From: Paraburkholderia kirstenboschensis
Lineage (GTDB): Bacteria > Pseudomonadota > Gammaproteobacteria > Burkholderiales > Burkholderiaceae
Assembly: GCF_904848585.1 (NCBI RefSeq)
Contig: NZ_CAJHCR010000004.1
Span: 434,001-498,000 of the forward strand
Reading direction: 5' to 3'
DNA length: 64,000 bases
This document shows positions 27,512-36,303 of the stretch, piece by piece. Under the pieces are notes generated by a model. That model did not search any database. It saw only the letters and a list, made by a program, of their open reading frames with translations, and had not been told where the DNA came from. A program made the position numbers and the translations under genes. Each line of letters begins with the position of its first letter. Position 1 is the first letter of the stretch.

Positions 27512-29050
27512 GTGCTATCAGACTATCTTGCCCATGACGCCATCGGCCTGGCCGAACTCGTGCGAACTCGAGAAGCGAGCGCGCGCGAGTTGGTGGACAC
27601 AGCGATCTCGCGCACCGAGGCGGTCAATCCGGCGATCAACGCAATCGTGCTGAAGGATTATGACGCGGCCCGCGAACGCGCATCGCGTTACGACGCAAGC
27701 ATGACGAACGGAGCGAATCCCGCAGACGCCGGCAGCCCAGGAACGACGCCGACCGCGCAGACCGCGCTCGCCGGCGTGCCGTATCTGATCAAGGATCTCG
27801 GCGCTCCGGTTGCAGGATTGCGCATGACAATGGGTAGCCGCCACTACCGTCACTTCATTCCCGGCGACGACGCACCAGTGGTCGCGCTTGCCAAGGCGGC
27901 AGGGTTGAACATCTTCGGCAAGACCAGCACTTCCGAGCTTGGCCAGATGCCTTATACGGAGCCCGAACTGTTTGGCGCATGCCGCAATCCGTGGAACCTC
28001 GACCATACGCCGGGCGGCTCCAGCGGCGGTGCGGCGGCGGCAGTAGCGGCCGGCATCGTGCCGCTTGCGCATGCGTCGGACGGCGGCGGCTCGATCCGCA
28101 TTCCTGCATCGTGCTGCGGCCTCTTTGGACTGAAGCCTTCGCGCGGACGCGTGCCGCGCATGCCCGCCGCGGTCACGGCCGGCGAACTCGGCATCGATCA
28201 CGGCGTATCGCGCAGCGTGCGCGACAGTGCGTTGTTGCTCGACCTTCTTGCCGGCAATGCCGACCGTCCGCTCGGCGCGCCCGGTACGTTTCTCGGCGCG
28301 AGCCGCGAGCCGTGCAAACGGCTGAACATCGCTTACGTAACCGAGCCGATGCTCGCGCCGTCCCTCTCGGCCGATGCGCGCACCGCGCTTGAGGACGCCG
28401 CGCAACTCGCGAGTTCGCTTGGCCATAACATCGAGCCGATTTCGCTCGGCATCGATTTCGCGGCCGTCAGACACGCATTTCTCACGCTATGGTCGGTCAC
28501 CGCGGAAGACCTCGTGCTGAACGCCGAACGCATCACCGGGCGCAAACCGCTGCGCGAAGAGTTCGAAATCTCGACGTGGGCGATGGCGCACGTGGGCCGC
28601 AAGCTCGGTGAACGCGGCCTGCCCGCTGCGCTCGAAGAACAGCGCCGCATCACCGAACGTTTGACGGGTCTGCTGCAGCGTTACGACGTGATCTTGTGTG
28701 CGACGCTTGCGGGTGCGCCAATCAGGATCGGCGAGATGCAGCCTACTTCGGCGGAACGCATGCAAATGCGCGCGGTCAGCGCGATGCCTCTTGAACCGCT
28801 GCTAAAGAAACTACTCGCCGAAGCGGCGAATAAAGCGTTTGCGTGGGCAGGCTGCACGGAGTTGTTCAATCTGAGCGGCCAGCCGGCCATGTCGATACCG
28901 CTTTACTGGAATGCACGCGGACTCCCGGTCGGTGTGCAGTTCGCCGCGCGCGACGGTGGAGAAGCGACGCTGTTGCGCCTCGCCGCCCAACTGGAAGCGG
29001 CGCGCCCGTGGTTTGACAAGCGGCCGCCGCTTATCAAAGCGCGCAGCTAG
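27512..29050 (+). CDS. Amidase signature family enzyme
   Basis: About 512 aa. The amidase signature Ser-cisSer-Lys triad is present: Lys in [12 protein letters not shown], and both serines in [20 protein letters not shown], followed by [20 protein letters not shown]. Such enzymes hydrolyse amides or are GatA-like. No GatB/C neighbours exist, so it is a free-standing amidase with unknown substrate. I chose the GTG at 27512 ([12 protein letters not shown]), because family members usually start just before this D-A-x-x-L-A-x-L segment; an ATG at 27467 is possible. The C-terminal block [20 protein letters not shown] is normal. Confidence 0.9.
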   Translation: MLSDYLAHDAIGLAELVRTREASARELVDTAISRTEAVNPAINAIVLKDYDAARERASRYDASMTNGANPADAGSPGTTPTAQTALAGVPYLIKDLGAPVAGLRMTMGSRHYRHFIPGDDAPVVALAKAAGLNIFGKTSTSELGQMPYTEPELFGACRNPWNLDHTPGGSSGGAAAAVAAGIVPLAHASDGGGSIRIPASCCGLFGLKPSRGRVPRMPAAVTAGELGIDHGVSRSVRDSALLLDLLAGNADRPLGAPGTFLGASREPCKRLNIAYVTEPMLAPSLSADARTALEDAAQLASSLGHNIEPISLGIDFAAVRHAFLTLWSVTAEDLVLNAERITGRKPLREEFEISTWAMAHVGRKLGERGLPAALEEQRRITERLTGLLQRYDVILCATLAGAPIRIGEMQPTSAERMQMRAVSAMPLEPLLKKLLAEAANKAFAWAGCTELFNLSGQPAMSIPLYWNARGLPVGVQFAARDGGEATLLRLAAQLEAARPWFDKRPPLIKARS

Positions 29051-29077
29051 GCGACGCGTTTGCTATCTGGCTTAGGC

Positions 29078-29108
29078 GGGCGTCTGCCGCGCTTCGCGGC
29101 AGACGCCC
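29078..29108. terminator. Perfect 14 bp hairpin between convergent genes
   Basis: GGGCGTCTGCCGCG (29078-29091) and its exact complement (29095-29108) are separated by CTT. It lies between the convergent amidase and HiPIP genes. It has no T run, so it is likely a very stable transcription barrier or mRNA 3' end. Confidence 0.6.
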
Positions 29109-29189
29109 GGGTGATGGCTCATTGCATGTGCGCCGCAATGTTGCAGCGCTTTTCACGCTGCAATTGAGCGCGGCCTGTCGGCTGCGCGC

Positions 29190-29501
29190 TCACGCCTTCT
29201 TGTTATATGCACTGCACCAACCCTTGGATGCGACCTGCTTGCCGGCGAACATCGGGCACGGCGCGTATGGGTCTGTCGCCTTGCCCTGATAGAAGCTGCA
29301 ATTGCCGCAGTCCTGGCCCGGCGCGTATTTGGCGAACTTCGCCTTGTCGACCTTGCTGGCGTCTTCCTTGTAGCCGAGCGCTTGAGCGGTCGGATCGCTT
29401 TCGGCGACCTTGGGCGCGTCGGCGAACGCCTGGCGGGACAGCGCGAGCGACGAGGCAACACCGATACTGGTGATCAAAAACGTACGACGGGAAGCTTTCA
29501 T
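29190..29501 (-). CDS. High-potential iron-sulfur protein (HiPIP)
   Basis: A 103 aa periplasmic electron carrier binding one [4Fe-4S] cluster that cycles between +3 and +2. The N-terminal twin-arginine signal (SRRTFLI) followed by a hydrophobic segment shows export of the folded protein; cleavage is likely near AFADAP. The four cluster cysteines are C65, C68, C82 and C96 (DCGNCSFY, APCPMF, GWCSAY), the usual HiPIP spacing. It stands alone. The donor is probably the bc1 complex and the acceptor an oxidase, from family knowledge. Confidence 0.96.
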   Translation of the reverse strand: MKASRRTFLITSIGVASSLALSRQAFADAPKVAESDPTAQALGYKEDASKVDKAKFAKYAPGQDCGNCSFYQGKATDPYAPCPMFAGKQVASKGWCSAYNKKA

Positions 29502-29656
29502 GGGGACTCACTCCGTTTATATTGAACTGATCGCCGTTCTATCGACAGCGGTCCCCAAGCATAGCAATGAAGCCGCCGTGCGTGACGGCTCAAATGATAG
29601 AGATAAGCGAATCGGTACGAATTGACGCAGCGTGGCGTGAGACGCAGCGGCCCTGC

Positions 29657-30763
29657 TCACGCGCGCCCGCTCAACTCGCAGACGCGTTGCGCGATCGCGA
29701 GCGAAGCAGTCAGTCCCGGGGATTCGATGCCGAACAGATTGACGAGTCCGCGCACGCCATGCGCGGCAGGCCCCTGAATCACGAAGTCGGCAGCAGGTTC
29801 GCCCGGACCCGACAGCTTTGGACGGATACCTGCATAGGCGGGCTGCAACGCATTGTCGGGGAGCGCGGGCCAGTAGGCGCGGATCGCGGCGTAGAAAGAT
29901 TCGGCGCGTCGCGGATCGACGTCGTAGTTGATTGCATCGACCCATTCGACGTCGGGACCAAAACGCGCCTGGCCGCCCAGGTCGATCGTCAGATGCACGC
30001 CGAGTCCCGCTTCGTTGGGCATCGGATAAATCAGCCGGCTGAACGGCGCGCGCCCCGAGATACCGAAATAGTTGCCGCGCGCGAGATAAAGCGGCGGCAC
30101 GTGGCGCGCGTCGAGTCCGCGGATCTTGCGGGCCAGCGCGTTTGCGTGCAGGCCGGCGCTGTTGATCACGCAAGCCGAACTGATGGTGGTGGGCGCGTCG
30201 CCGCCCACTTTGATGATGAAGCGGCCATTACTCGCTTCGATCGCCTCCACAGGCGAGTGAAACGCGAACACCGCGCCATCGCGTTCGGCGTCGCCTTGCA
30301 ACGCGAGCATCAGCTGATGACTGTCGACAATGCCCGTCTGCGGCGAGAACACCGCCGCGACACATTCGAGCGCAGGTTCCAGCGCCTGCGCCTGGTCGCC
30401 GGTAATACGCATCAGGTCGAGCACGCCGTTTTCGCGGCCCTTGTGCATGATGCTTTCCAGCTGCGGAATCTGATTATGCGACGTCGCTACAAGTAGCTTG
30501 CCGCAGCGCGAATGCGGCACGTTATGCTCGACACAGTAGTCGTAGAGCATCTCGCGCCCCCGCACGCACAGCGTTGCCTTGAGCGAGCCGCGCGGATAGT
30601 AGATGCCCGCGTGAATCACTTCGCTGTTGCGCGAACTCGTACCTACGCCGATCGCCTCAGCCGCTTCCAGCACGATCACTTCTCGCCCGCGCGCCGCCAG
30701 GGCGCGCGCCACCGCGAGCCCGACCACGCCCGCGCCGATCACGACACATTCGATTTGGTCCAT
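29657..30763 (-). CDS. FAD-dependent oxidoreductase, LhgO-like
   Basis: A 368 aa DAO-family flavoprotein. The FAD dinucleotide-binding motif is at the N-terminus ([20 protein letters not shown]) and [16 protein letters not shown] is the family's second block. [19 protein letters not shown] and the C-terminal [20 protein letters not shown] complete it. Close relatives oxidise L-2-hydroxyglutarate to 2-oxoglutarate; related DAO members use glycerol 3-phosphate or sarcosine. The ATG at 30763 (MDQIECVV) puts the FAD motif at residue 8. No neighbour confirms the substrate. Confidence 0.88.
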   Translation of the reverse strand: MDQIECVVIGAGVVGLAVARALAARGREVIVLEAAEAIGVGTSSRNSEVIHAGIYYPRGSLKATLCVRGREMLYDYCVEHNVPHSRCGKLLVATSHNQIPQLESIMHKGRENGVLDLMRITGDQAQALEPALECVAAVFSPQTGIVDSHQLMLALQGDAERDGAVFAFHSPVEAIEASNGRFIIKVGGDAPTTISSACVINSAGLHANALARKIRGLDARHVPPLYLARGNYFGISGRAPFSRLIYPMPNEAGLGVHLTIDLGGQARFGPDVEWVDAINYDVDPRRAESFYAAIRAYWPALPDNALQPAYAGIRPKLSGPGEPAADFVIQGPAAHGVRGLVNLFGIESPGLTASLAIAQRVCELSGRA

Positions 30764-30996
30764 GTCCCTCGACGCAGCCGACTTCGCCGCGCGCCGCCTC
30801 ATTCACCAATATAGATAACGCCAGCATGCAGCCATCGAACGTCTAACACCGCTCGCTGGCGAACGCACTGCCGTTTCGCAACCGCTGCGTCGAATTGTAC
30901 GACGCCGCACAGAGCTTGATGCCCTCCGCCGTTTCCGGGCGGCGGGATCTCGGGCATCAGCGCTCTGATTTGCGCGCAAGGAGCGAACATGAGCCG

Positions 30997-31974
30997 TCAG
31001 AAGCCGATGGGTCTGCGACGGTTGCCGTAGTCGAGCCGGATGTCGCCGCCGCCGATCTCGTCGCGCCCGTCGATCCGCGCGGCGCCGAAGCCGTTCAGAA
31101 TCGCTCGACGCATTTCGCGAGGCGACGCATTCTTCAGCGCCTCCAAGGCGCCATCTCCGAGTTGTTCCGGAAAACGCAGACCCCAGTTGTGTGCGCCGCG
31201 AATTTCCGCGTAAATGGATTGCGCGATCCGGCGCGCGCCGTCGCGGTCCGGCGGCGGAATCTCATACACATTCATCCGGTTCATGATCGGCTCTGGAATC
31301 GAGCGCTCGTCGTTGGCTGTGGCGATCCAGATCACATGGCCGGCGTTGATTGGAATTTCGGCGAATTCGTCGATGAAAGTCTGTGCCGTGTCATGCTCCA
31401 GCAACGCGTACAGCGCGCCGAGCGGATCGTATTGCGAGTCGCCGGTGGCCTTGTCGATTTCGTCGACCGTGATGACAGGGTTTGCATAGCTGCCGTTCAC
31501 GAGCGCGTCGAACACCTTGCCCGGCTTCGCATTTTTCCATTGTGACGACGCGCCAGAAAGAATCCACCCAGCCGTCAACGAACTCATCGCGACGTAATGG
31601 TAAGCCGTGCCGAGCAGGCGCGCTAACTGCTTCGCGAAATGTGTCTTGCCGATGCCGGGGTCGCCGAGCAGCAGGATCGGCATCAGTTCGAGCCGGTCTT
31701 CCGTCTCGAGACAGAGAGCGACCTGCTTGCGAATGTCGTCGAGCGGGTCGGCGAAGTTCGGCAGTGCGTCGATCAGATCGTCGATGGACGGCATGCGGTT
31801 CGGCTTGACGCAGAAGCGCAAATTGCCGGTTTTCAGCATCTTTTCGTAGGTTGTGCGTAGCGCATCGTTGGCACCTTCGCCGAGATCGTTCAGCGCGGTT
31901 TCGACCTGATCGAGGTCGTACACCTGACTGAACGATGCCACGGCGATTTCCTGTTTGACCATTGCTGTTGTCAT
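30997..31974 (-). CDS. Lon-like AAA ATPase without protease domain
   Basis: A 325 aa AAA+ ATPase. Walker A is GDPGIGKTHFAKQLARLL, Walker B is PVITVDEIDKATGDSQYDPL and sensor 1 is VIWIATANDERSI, with an Arg finger region at PEPIMNRMNVYEI. The arrangement matches the ATPase of Lon, but there is no Ser-Lys protease domain and no LAN domain. The N-terminal 100 residues are helical and unassigned. I cannot name a substrate or partner. The gene is alone, with about 290 bases upstream. Confidence 0.85.
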   Translation of the reverse strand: MTTAMVKQEIAVASFSQVYDLDQVETALNDLGEGANDALRTTYEKMLKTGNLRFCVKPNRMPSIDDLIDALPNFADPLDDIRKQVALCLETEDRLELMPILLLGDPGIGKTHFAKQLARLLGTAYHYVAMSSLTAGWILSGASSQWKNAKPGKVFDALVNGSYANPVITVDEIDKATGDSQYDPLGALYALLEHDTAQTFIDEFAEIPINAGHVIWIATANDERSIPEPIMNRMNVYEIPPPDRDGARRIAQSIYAEIRGAHNWGLRFPEQLGDGALEALKNASPREMRRAILNGFGAARIDGRDEIGGGDIRLDYGNRRRPIGF

Positions 31975-32265
31975 TGCTCACCCCGTTCTGGCTGGCCCTG
32001 CTCGGCGGCACCCAAGACGGGCGCCGTTTCAGGTTCAGTTTAACGAGGACAGATCGGCACGCAAGCCAGCAGTCGTGCGGCTCTGCTGCTAACGGCCGGT
32101 TGTTTGAGACTCGCGCGGGAAGCGCCGTCGGGATTACCGGCCCAACAGGAAATGCATTGTTGCTGAACCCGGCCCCGTTTAACCTGTCAGAAAAGCGTTC
32201 CGCTCATCAGGCGTAAGATGGCCATCTGACTACCCTGCCGGACGCAGTCACCGGAGATTTGCTTT

Positions 32266-32805
32266 ATGTGGAAAACCAGTATCGTGGCCGTGCTGCTTGG
32301 CACTTCGTTGCTCGCACAGGCGCAACAACGGCCGCCGCAGCCGGTCGTGCAGTGGGAGCTGCAAGTACTACGCGACGGTCAGCAGATCGACGCGTTCGAG
32401 GGCACCACCACGGTCGGCCAGGCGCGCACGGATACGCATCACAAGGTAGTTCAGCATAACGTCGGCTGCAAGGACCAGCCGGCCGGCAGCATCGACCTCG
32501 CGCGGACGCTAACGGTGTCGCCGCTGCAGGCGGACAGTAACGAGGTCACGCTGTCCATCGAGGCGCAGGAAACTTTCGAGGACCCCGCCGCGCGGCAAAC
32601 CGACACCGGCTGCAAACTGCCGCCGCAGCCGCGCCAGGTGAGCGCGAGCCACCCGGGTCTGAAAGTGGCAGCGGGTCAATCGGCAAGCTGGACGATCGTC
32701 GCCAAAGATCCGACGCTGGTCTATCGCGTCCGCGCGAGCCTGACTAACGGGGCGACTGGCGCGGGAGGCACGAGTGCCGCAAGTGGCGCGAACGCCACGA
32801 ACTGA
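32266..32805 (+). CDS. Exported protein of unknown function
   Basis: A 179 aa secreted or periplasmic protein. The signal peptide is MWKTSIVAVLLGTSLLAQAQ with cleavage after Ala. The mature protein is mostly beta (VVQWELQVLRDGQQIDAFEG, VTLSIEAQETFED) and has two cysteines (C-K-D-Q and TGCKLPP) likely to form a disulfide. The last 20 residues are Gly/Ala/Ser-rich. I do not recognise the family. Confidence 0.8.
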   Translation: MWKTSIVAVLLGTSLLAQAQQRPPQPVVQWELQVLRDGQQIDAFEGTTTVGQARTDTHHKVVQHNVGCKDQPAGSIDLARTLTVSPLQADSNEVTLSIEAQETFEDPAARQTDTGCKLPPQPRQVSASHPGLKVAAGQSASWTIVAKDPTLVYRVRASLTNGATGAGGTSAASGANATN

Positions 32806-32928
32806 GCGGCAAGCGAAGCGTTGAAAAGCGAAGGATTGAAAAGCGACGCTGAAGAGCCAACCTAACCGTAGCGCGAACAACGCACGAATAATCAAAGCCC
32901 CGAAAACAGAACACGTGGATAACGCGGC

Positions 32929-33726
32929 ATGCGAAACCCCGAAGAATTGATCCGCGAAAGCACAGCACCCAAAGATTTTGTGGCGGTGAGCTGGAACCTT
33001 CACAAAGGGCGAACACCGCTCGGCTTTCAAGCCTGGCAGGCCATGCAGCGCTGGGTTCAGTCGACCCAGGCCGACGCCTATTTCCTCCAGGAAGCAATGG
33101 CGCGGCGCATGCCGTCGCCGGTGCTGGGGAGCAGTTTCGGCGCACCGGTTGCCGAACCGCTAAGCGATGTGTGGCATTGCCAGGCGACCGAAATCGCGCG
33201 GGCGCTCCAGCTGGAAATCGCGCTCGGACCCAACGTGTTCAAGCCGTCCTGGCGGCACGGCAATGCGATCCTGTCGCCGCATCCGCTCGATCTCGGCGGA
33301 CGTTGGGATATCTCCGCGCATCGCTTCGAAAAACGCGGCTTGCTGGTCGCGCGCGCAACGTTCGGCGGACATTCGGTCACGTTGTTGTGCGCGCACCTTG
33401 CCCTCACGCGCTCGGCGCGCTTGCGTCAGATGAACTGGATCGCTCACTGGATCGCGAAGGAAGCGCCGGACGGCCCGCTCGTGCTGGCCGGCGACTTCAA
33501 CGACTGGCGCAACGACTCGGTGCCGCTTTTCGGCGAACACGGGCTGCACGAAGTCGCCACACTGCTTGGCGAATCCGGCCGCACCTTCCCGGCCTTCTCG
33601 CCGGCCCTCGCGCTGGACAAGATGTTTATCCGCGGCATGAAGCCGATTGAGTGGATCCAGCCGACGCAGGAGACCGCGTGGCTCTCGGATCATCTGCCGT
33701 ATATGGCGCGGTTGCGTGTCGAATGA
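32929..33726 (+). CDS. Endonuclease/exonuclease/phosphatase family hydrolase
   Basis: A 265 aa EEP-fold metal-dependent phosphoesterase. The motifs are WNLHKGR near the N-terminus (metal Asn), LLCAHLAL, VLAGDFNDWRND (catalytic Asp-x-Asn) and TAWLSDHLPYMARL (catalytic His). The substrate could be DNA, phosphoinositide-like lipids or nucleotides. There is no signal peptide, so it is cytoplasmic. It is convergent with galM. Confidence 0.9.
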   Translation: MRNPEELIRESTAPKDFVAVSWNLHKGRTPLGFQAWQAMQRWVQSTQADAYFLQEAMARRMPSPVLGSSFGAPVAEPLSDVWHCQATEIARALQLEIALGPNVFKPSWRHGNAILSPHPLDLGGRWDISAHRFEKRGLLVARATFGGHSVTLLCAHLALTRSARLRQMNWIAHWIAKEAPDGPLVLAGDFNDWRNDSVPLFGEHGLHEVATLLGESGRTFPAFSPALALDKMFIRGMKPIEWIQPTQETAWLSDHLPYMARLRVE

Positions 33727-33821
33727 CGGCGTGTGTATCGACGTTGCGGGGGCGGTGCGCCCGCTCCTTTCTATAGCGCGGTAGCGCGTAAAACGCTCCC
33801 GCAGACTCCACGCCCAAGCGG

Positions 33822-34805
33822 CTAGATTCGTTTCGGCGTCCATGTCACCGTGGCCGCGAGCTCTTCGCCCGGTTGCAGCACGCAGCCGCCCACATGCTCA
33901 CGCGGGCCCGACGCGTTGAAGCAATCCGTCGTGTTCGTCACCGGCTCCACGCATAGCTGCGGGTCGTTCGCGGGCGCGAAAATCACCATATGGTCGAACG
34001 GCGCCTCGGCGGTCATCGTCAATTGACGGCGTTCGTCGGGCCATGCAATCGTCGCCTCGCGTGCCCAGTTTGCGAAGTTGTTGTCCAGATCGAAAGCATC
34101 CGGAGAGAGACCGTCGCCGCGCAACGCATCGACAGCCGGATGCTCGCCGAGATGCGTCGGCAGCACGTGAGCGTCGGCGTGCCACATCGCCTTTACATCG
34201 GCGTAGATCCGCGTTTGCCGCGTGCGCGGATAGTACGGATGATGTCCCATGCCGAAAGGCATCGCCCGCCCGGCCAGGTTTTGCGCGGACAGCGTGATGC
34301 GCAACGCCTGATCGGTGAGCTCGATGCGCTGCCGCGCGCAATAGCGGAACGGCCAATCGCCGGCAATGCGCGAATCGGGTTCGTGCTCGAAATGCAGGTC
34401 CACCGAGCTTTGCATCAGCGCGGCTACTTGCCACGGACGTCGCCACGCATTGCCATGCAGCGCGTGCGCGAAGCGCGGGTCGTTACCGCTGAGATCGACT
34501 GTGGCGCCATCGAATCCGAAGCGCGCATCGCGAATCCGGTTGCAATATGGAAAGAGCGGAAAGCTCGCCATGCGCAACGGGTCCTGCTCAGCGAATGCGG
34601 CATGCGAAGCGGGCCGCAGCCAGTGCATAGGACCGTTCGGCGTGCTCTCGTAGAAAGCAGCCAGCGCGCCGCCAATGGCAGGCGCGATTACGAGCCGTAG
34701 CGTGCCGGCCGTCAGCGTGACAAGCTGCGACGCGATGGAAGGATCGTCGAGCCAGGCAAGATCGGTTGCAGCGGGCTGCTTAGGATTGGCGGAAACGTCG
34801 GGCAT
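33822..34805 (-). CDS. galM: Aldose 1-epimerase (mutarotase)
   Basis: A 327 aa enzyme interconverting alpha and beta anomers of aldoses. The sugar-binding blocks are PLFPYCNRIRDARFGF, ALHGNAWRRPWQV and FGMGHHPYYPR, with the catalytic His and the late Glu (CVEPVTNTTDCFN). I chose the ATG at 34805 (MPDVSANPKQ); the longer frame would start in the divergent promoter region. It is divergent from the LacI-family gene, and the spacer holds two copies of the candidate operator, so it belongs to the importer's regulon. It would supply the anomer used by the first catabolic step. Confidence 0.93.
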   Translation of the reverse strand: MPDVSANPKQPAATDLAWLDDPSIASQLVTLTAGTLRLVIAPAIGGALAAFYESTPNGPMHWLRPASHAAFAEQDPLRMASFPLFPYCNRIRDARFGFDGATVDLSGNDPRFAHALHGNAWRRPWQVAALMQSSVDLHFEHEPDSRIAGDWPFRYCARQRIELTDQALRITLSAQNLAGRAMPFGMGHHPYYPRTRQTRIYADVKAMWHADAHVLPTHLGEHPAVDALRGDGLSPDAFDLDNNFANWAREATIAWPDERRQLTMTAEAPFDHMVIFAPANDPQLCVEPVTNTTDCFNASGPREHVGGCVLQPGEELAATVTWTPKRI

Positions 34806-34946
34806 GGTGAGAGAGAAAACGTGGCATCGCGCGAAGACGGCGACAACGCGGACGCTGTTAGCGTCGATGTACCGCACACTCTGCGCGGTCCGTGCGGATC
34901 GTAAGGTCCGCGCGTCGCAGAATCGCACGCCAGGGCGTGTCGGTCA

Positions 34947-34963
34947 ATATTATTAGTAATAAT
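34947..34963. promoter_or_regulatory. Candidate LacI-family operator 1
   Basis: ATATTATTAGTAATAAT, near-palindromic (ATTATT and AATAAT about a central AGT), at the start of the lacI-type control region and upstream of galM. Confidence 0.55.
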
Positions 34964-35035
34964 CAGGTCTGCGTGGCTGCACGATGTCCTACGGCCTGCG
35001 CCTCGTGTGACGGGTTAGCGCGCGTTGCCGCGCGC

Positions 35036-35046
35036 ATATTATTAGT
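35036..35046. promoter_or_regulatory. Candidate LacI-family operator 2
   Basis: ATATTATTAGT, the same 11 bp core as the other two copies, 66 bases before the regulator's start codon. Position suits autorepression. Confidence 0.5.
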
Positions 35047-35111
35047 GGTACCGTCAGCACAGAATGTTCAGCATGTCTTCGCTTTAGCGCCGCTGCAGCG
35101 CGGCCCGCACA

Positions 35112-36194
35112 ATGAAAAAATCGACTCAACGCCGTCCCACCATGACCGACATCGCCAAATTCACCGGCGTGTCGCAATCGACTGTCTCCCTGGTGCTCAA
35201 CAACGCGACCGGCGCGAAGTTTTCCGAGAACACCCGCAAGAAGATTCTCAAGGCCGCGCACGACCTCGGCTACCGGCTTTCGCCGCGCGCGCCGGTCGCG
35301 GCATCGAGCGACGAACGCAATCTGATCGTCTATCTCGCCGATGAAATCTCGACGAGCCCGCATCCGGTCGTCAATGTGGACGGCGCCCGCGACGCGGCCT
35401 ACGCGAGCGGCAAGATGCTGGCGGTCTATTCGACGCACGGCAACGCCGACATCGAAAAGCAGGTTCTCGACACAACGTTGTCGAACCCGCACGTGCTCGG
35501 CGTAATTTATGCGACCGTCTATACGCGCAAGGTGACGCCGCCAGCCGCGCTCTCCCGCGTGCCGACCGTGCTTCTGAACTGCTACACGGGCGACAGTGGT
35601 TTTTCATCCGTGGTGCCCGCCGAAGTCGCGGGCGGTCATCTGGCCACCGAGTACCTGCTGCAAGCCGGGCATCGGCGGATCGGCTATATCAACGGCGAGC
35701 CATGGCAGGATGCGTCGAAAGACCGGCTCAAGGGTTATCGCACCGCGCTGGCAACGGCCGATCTGCCCTATGCGCCCGAACTCGTGCGCGACGGCGACTG
35801 GAGCTCCGGACTCGGCTTCGAACTGACGCTTTCGCTGATGCGCGAGCCCAATCCGCCATCAGCGATTTTCTGCGCAAACGACCTGACCGCGATCGGCGCA
35901 ATCGAAGCGCTGAAGCAGCTCGGCCTGCGGGTTCCCGAAGACGTCTCCGTGCTCGGTTACGACGACCAGGAGATCGCGCGCCATACGCATCCGCCGCTGT
36001 CCACGGTGGTGCTGCCGAACTACGAACTCGGACGTTGGGCTGTCGAAACCCTGCTTCAGGAAGAACACAACCGGGCGGCCGGTGCGCCGGTGCGGCATCG
36101 TGTGGTGAAGCTCGACGGACCGTTGGTCGAACGTGCGTCAGTGCGGGTAATTACCGAGGCGAAAAAGCCCATGACTAATATTATTAGTGATTGA
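35112..36194 (+). CDS. LacI-family sugar-responsive repressor
   Basis: A 360 aa regulator. The N-terminal helix-turn-helix and hinge helix are PTMTDIAKFTGVSQSTVSL and NTRKKILKAAHDLGYRLSP. The periplasmic-binding-protein-like core has EYLLQAGHRRIGYINGEPW, AIFCANDLTAIGAIEALKQL and DVSVLGYDDQEIARHTHPPL, all standard for sugar-binding LacI/GalR proteins. The gene lies between galM and the importer operon and its own end overlaps operator 3, so its C-terminal residues TNIISD are encoded by operator DNA. The ligand is inferred to be the sugar imported by the neighbouring ABC system. Confidence 0.95.
   Translation: MKKSTQRRPTMTDIAKFTGVSQSTVSLVLNNATGAKFSENTRKKILKAAHDLGYRLSPRAPVAASSDERNLIVYLADEISTSPHPVVNVDGARDAAYASGKMLAVYSTHGNADIEKQVLDTTLSNPHVLGVIYATVYTRKVTPPAALSRVPTVLLNCYTGDSGFSSVVPAEVAGGHLATEYLLQAGHRRIGYINGEPWQDASKDRLKGYRTALATADLPYAPELVRDGDWSSGLGFELTLSLMREPNPPSAIFCANDLTAIGAIEALKQLGLRVPEDVSVLGYDDQEIARHTHPPLSTVVLPNYELGRWAVETLLQEEHNRAAGAPVRHRVVKLDGPLVERASVRVITEAKKPMTNIISD
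36178..36188. promoter_or_regulatory. Candidate LacI-family operator 3
   Basis: ATATTATTAGT inside the larger imperfect palindrome ACTAATATTATTAGT (36174-36188). It lies in the final codons of the regulator gene, directly upstream of the importer promoter. Confidence 0.6.
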
Positions 36195-36220
36195 CCGATA
36201 ATAATTCGCGATGAAATAAT
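36191..36220 (+). promoter_or_regulatory. Candidate importer-operon promoter
   Basis: A -35 element TTGACC (36191-36196) overlaps the stop codon of the regulator gene, with AATAAT (36215-36220) 18 bases downstream as -10. Operator 3 lies immediately upstream. The distance to the first importer gene is about 85 bases. Confidence 0.4.
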
Positions 36221-36303
36221 CGACAGGCCCGGTCGTGGCGAAGTTGTCGGGCGGCAGGAAAATCAAAAAGCAAAATACACCTCACCAGGTACTGGAGGAA
36301 GAC

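Larger units (their letters stand above)
34806..35111. promoter_or_regulatory. Divergent galM/lacI-type control region
   Basis: 306 bases containing two of the three copies of the motif ATATTATTAGT (at 34947 and 35036, 89 bases apart), in a region otherwise of high GC. Promoters for galM (minus) and the LacI-family gene (plus) must lie here. Confidence 0.6.
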
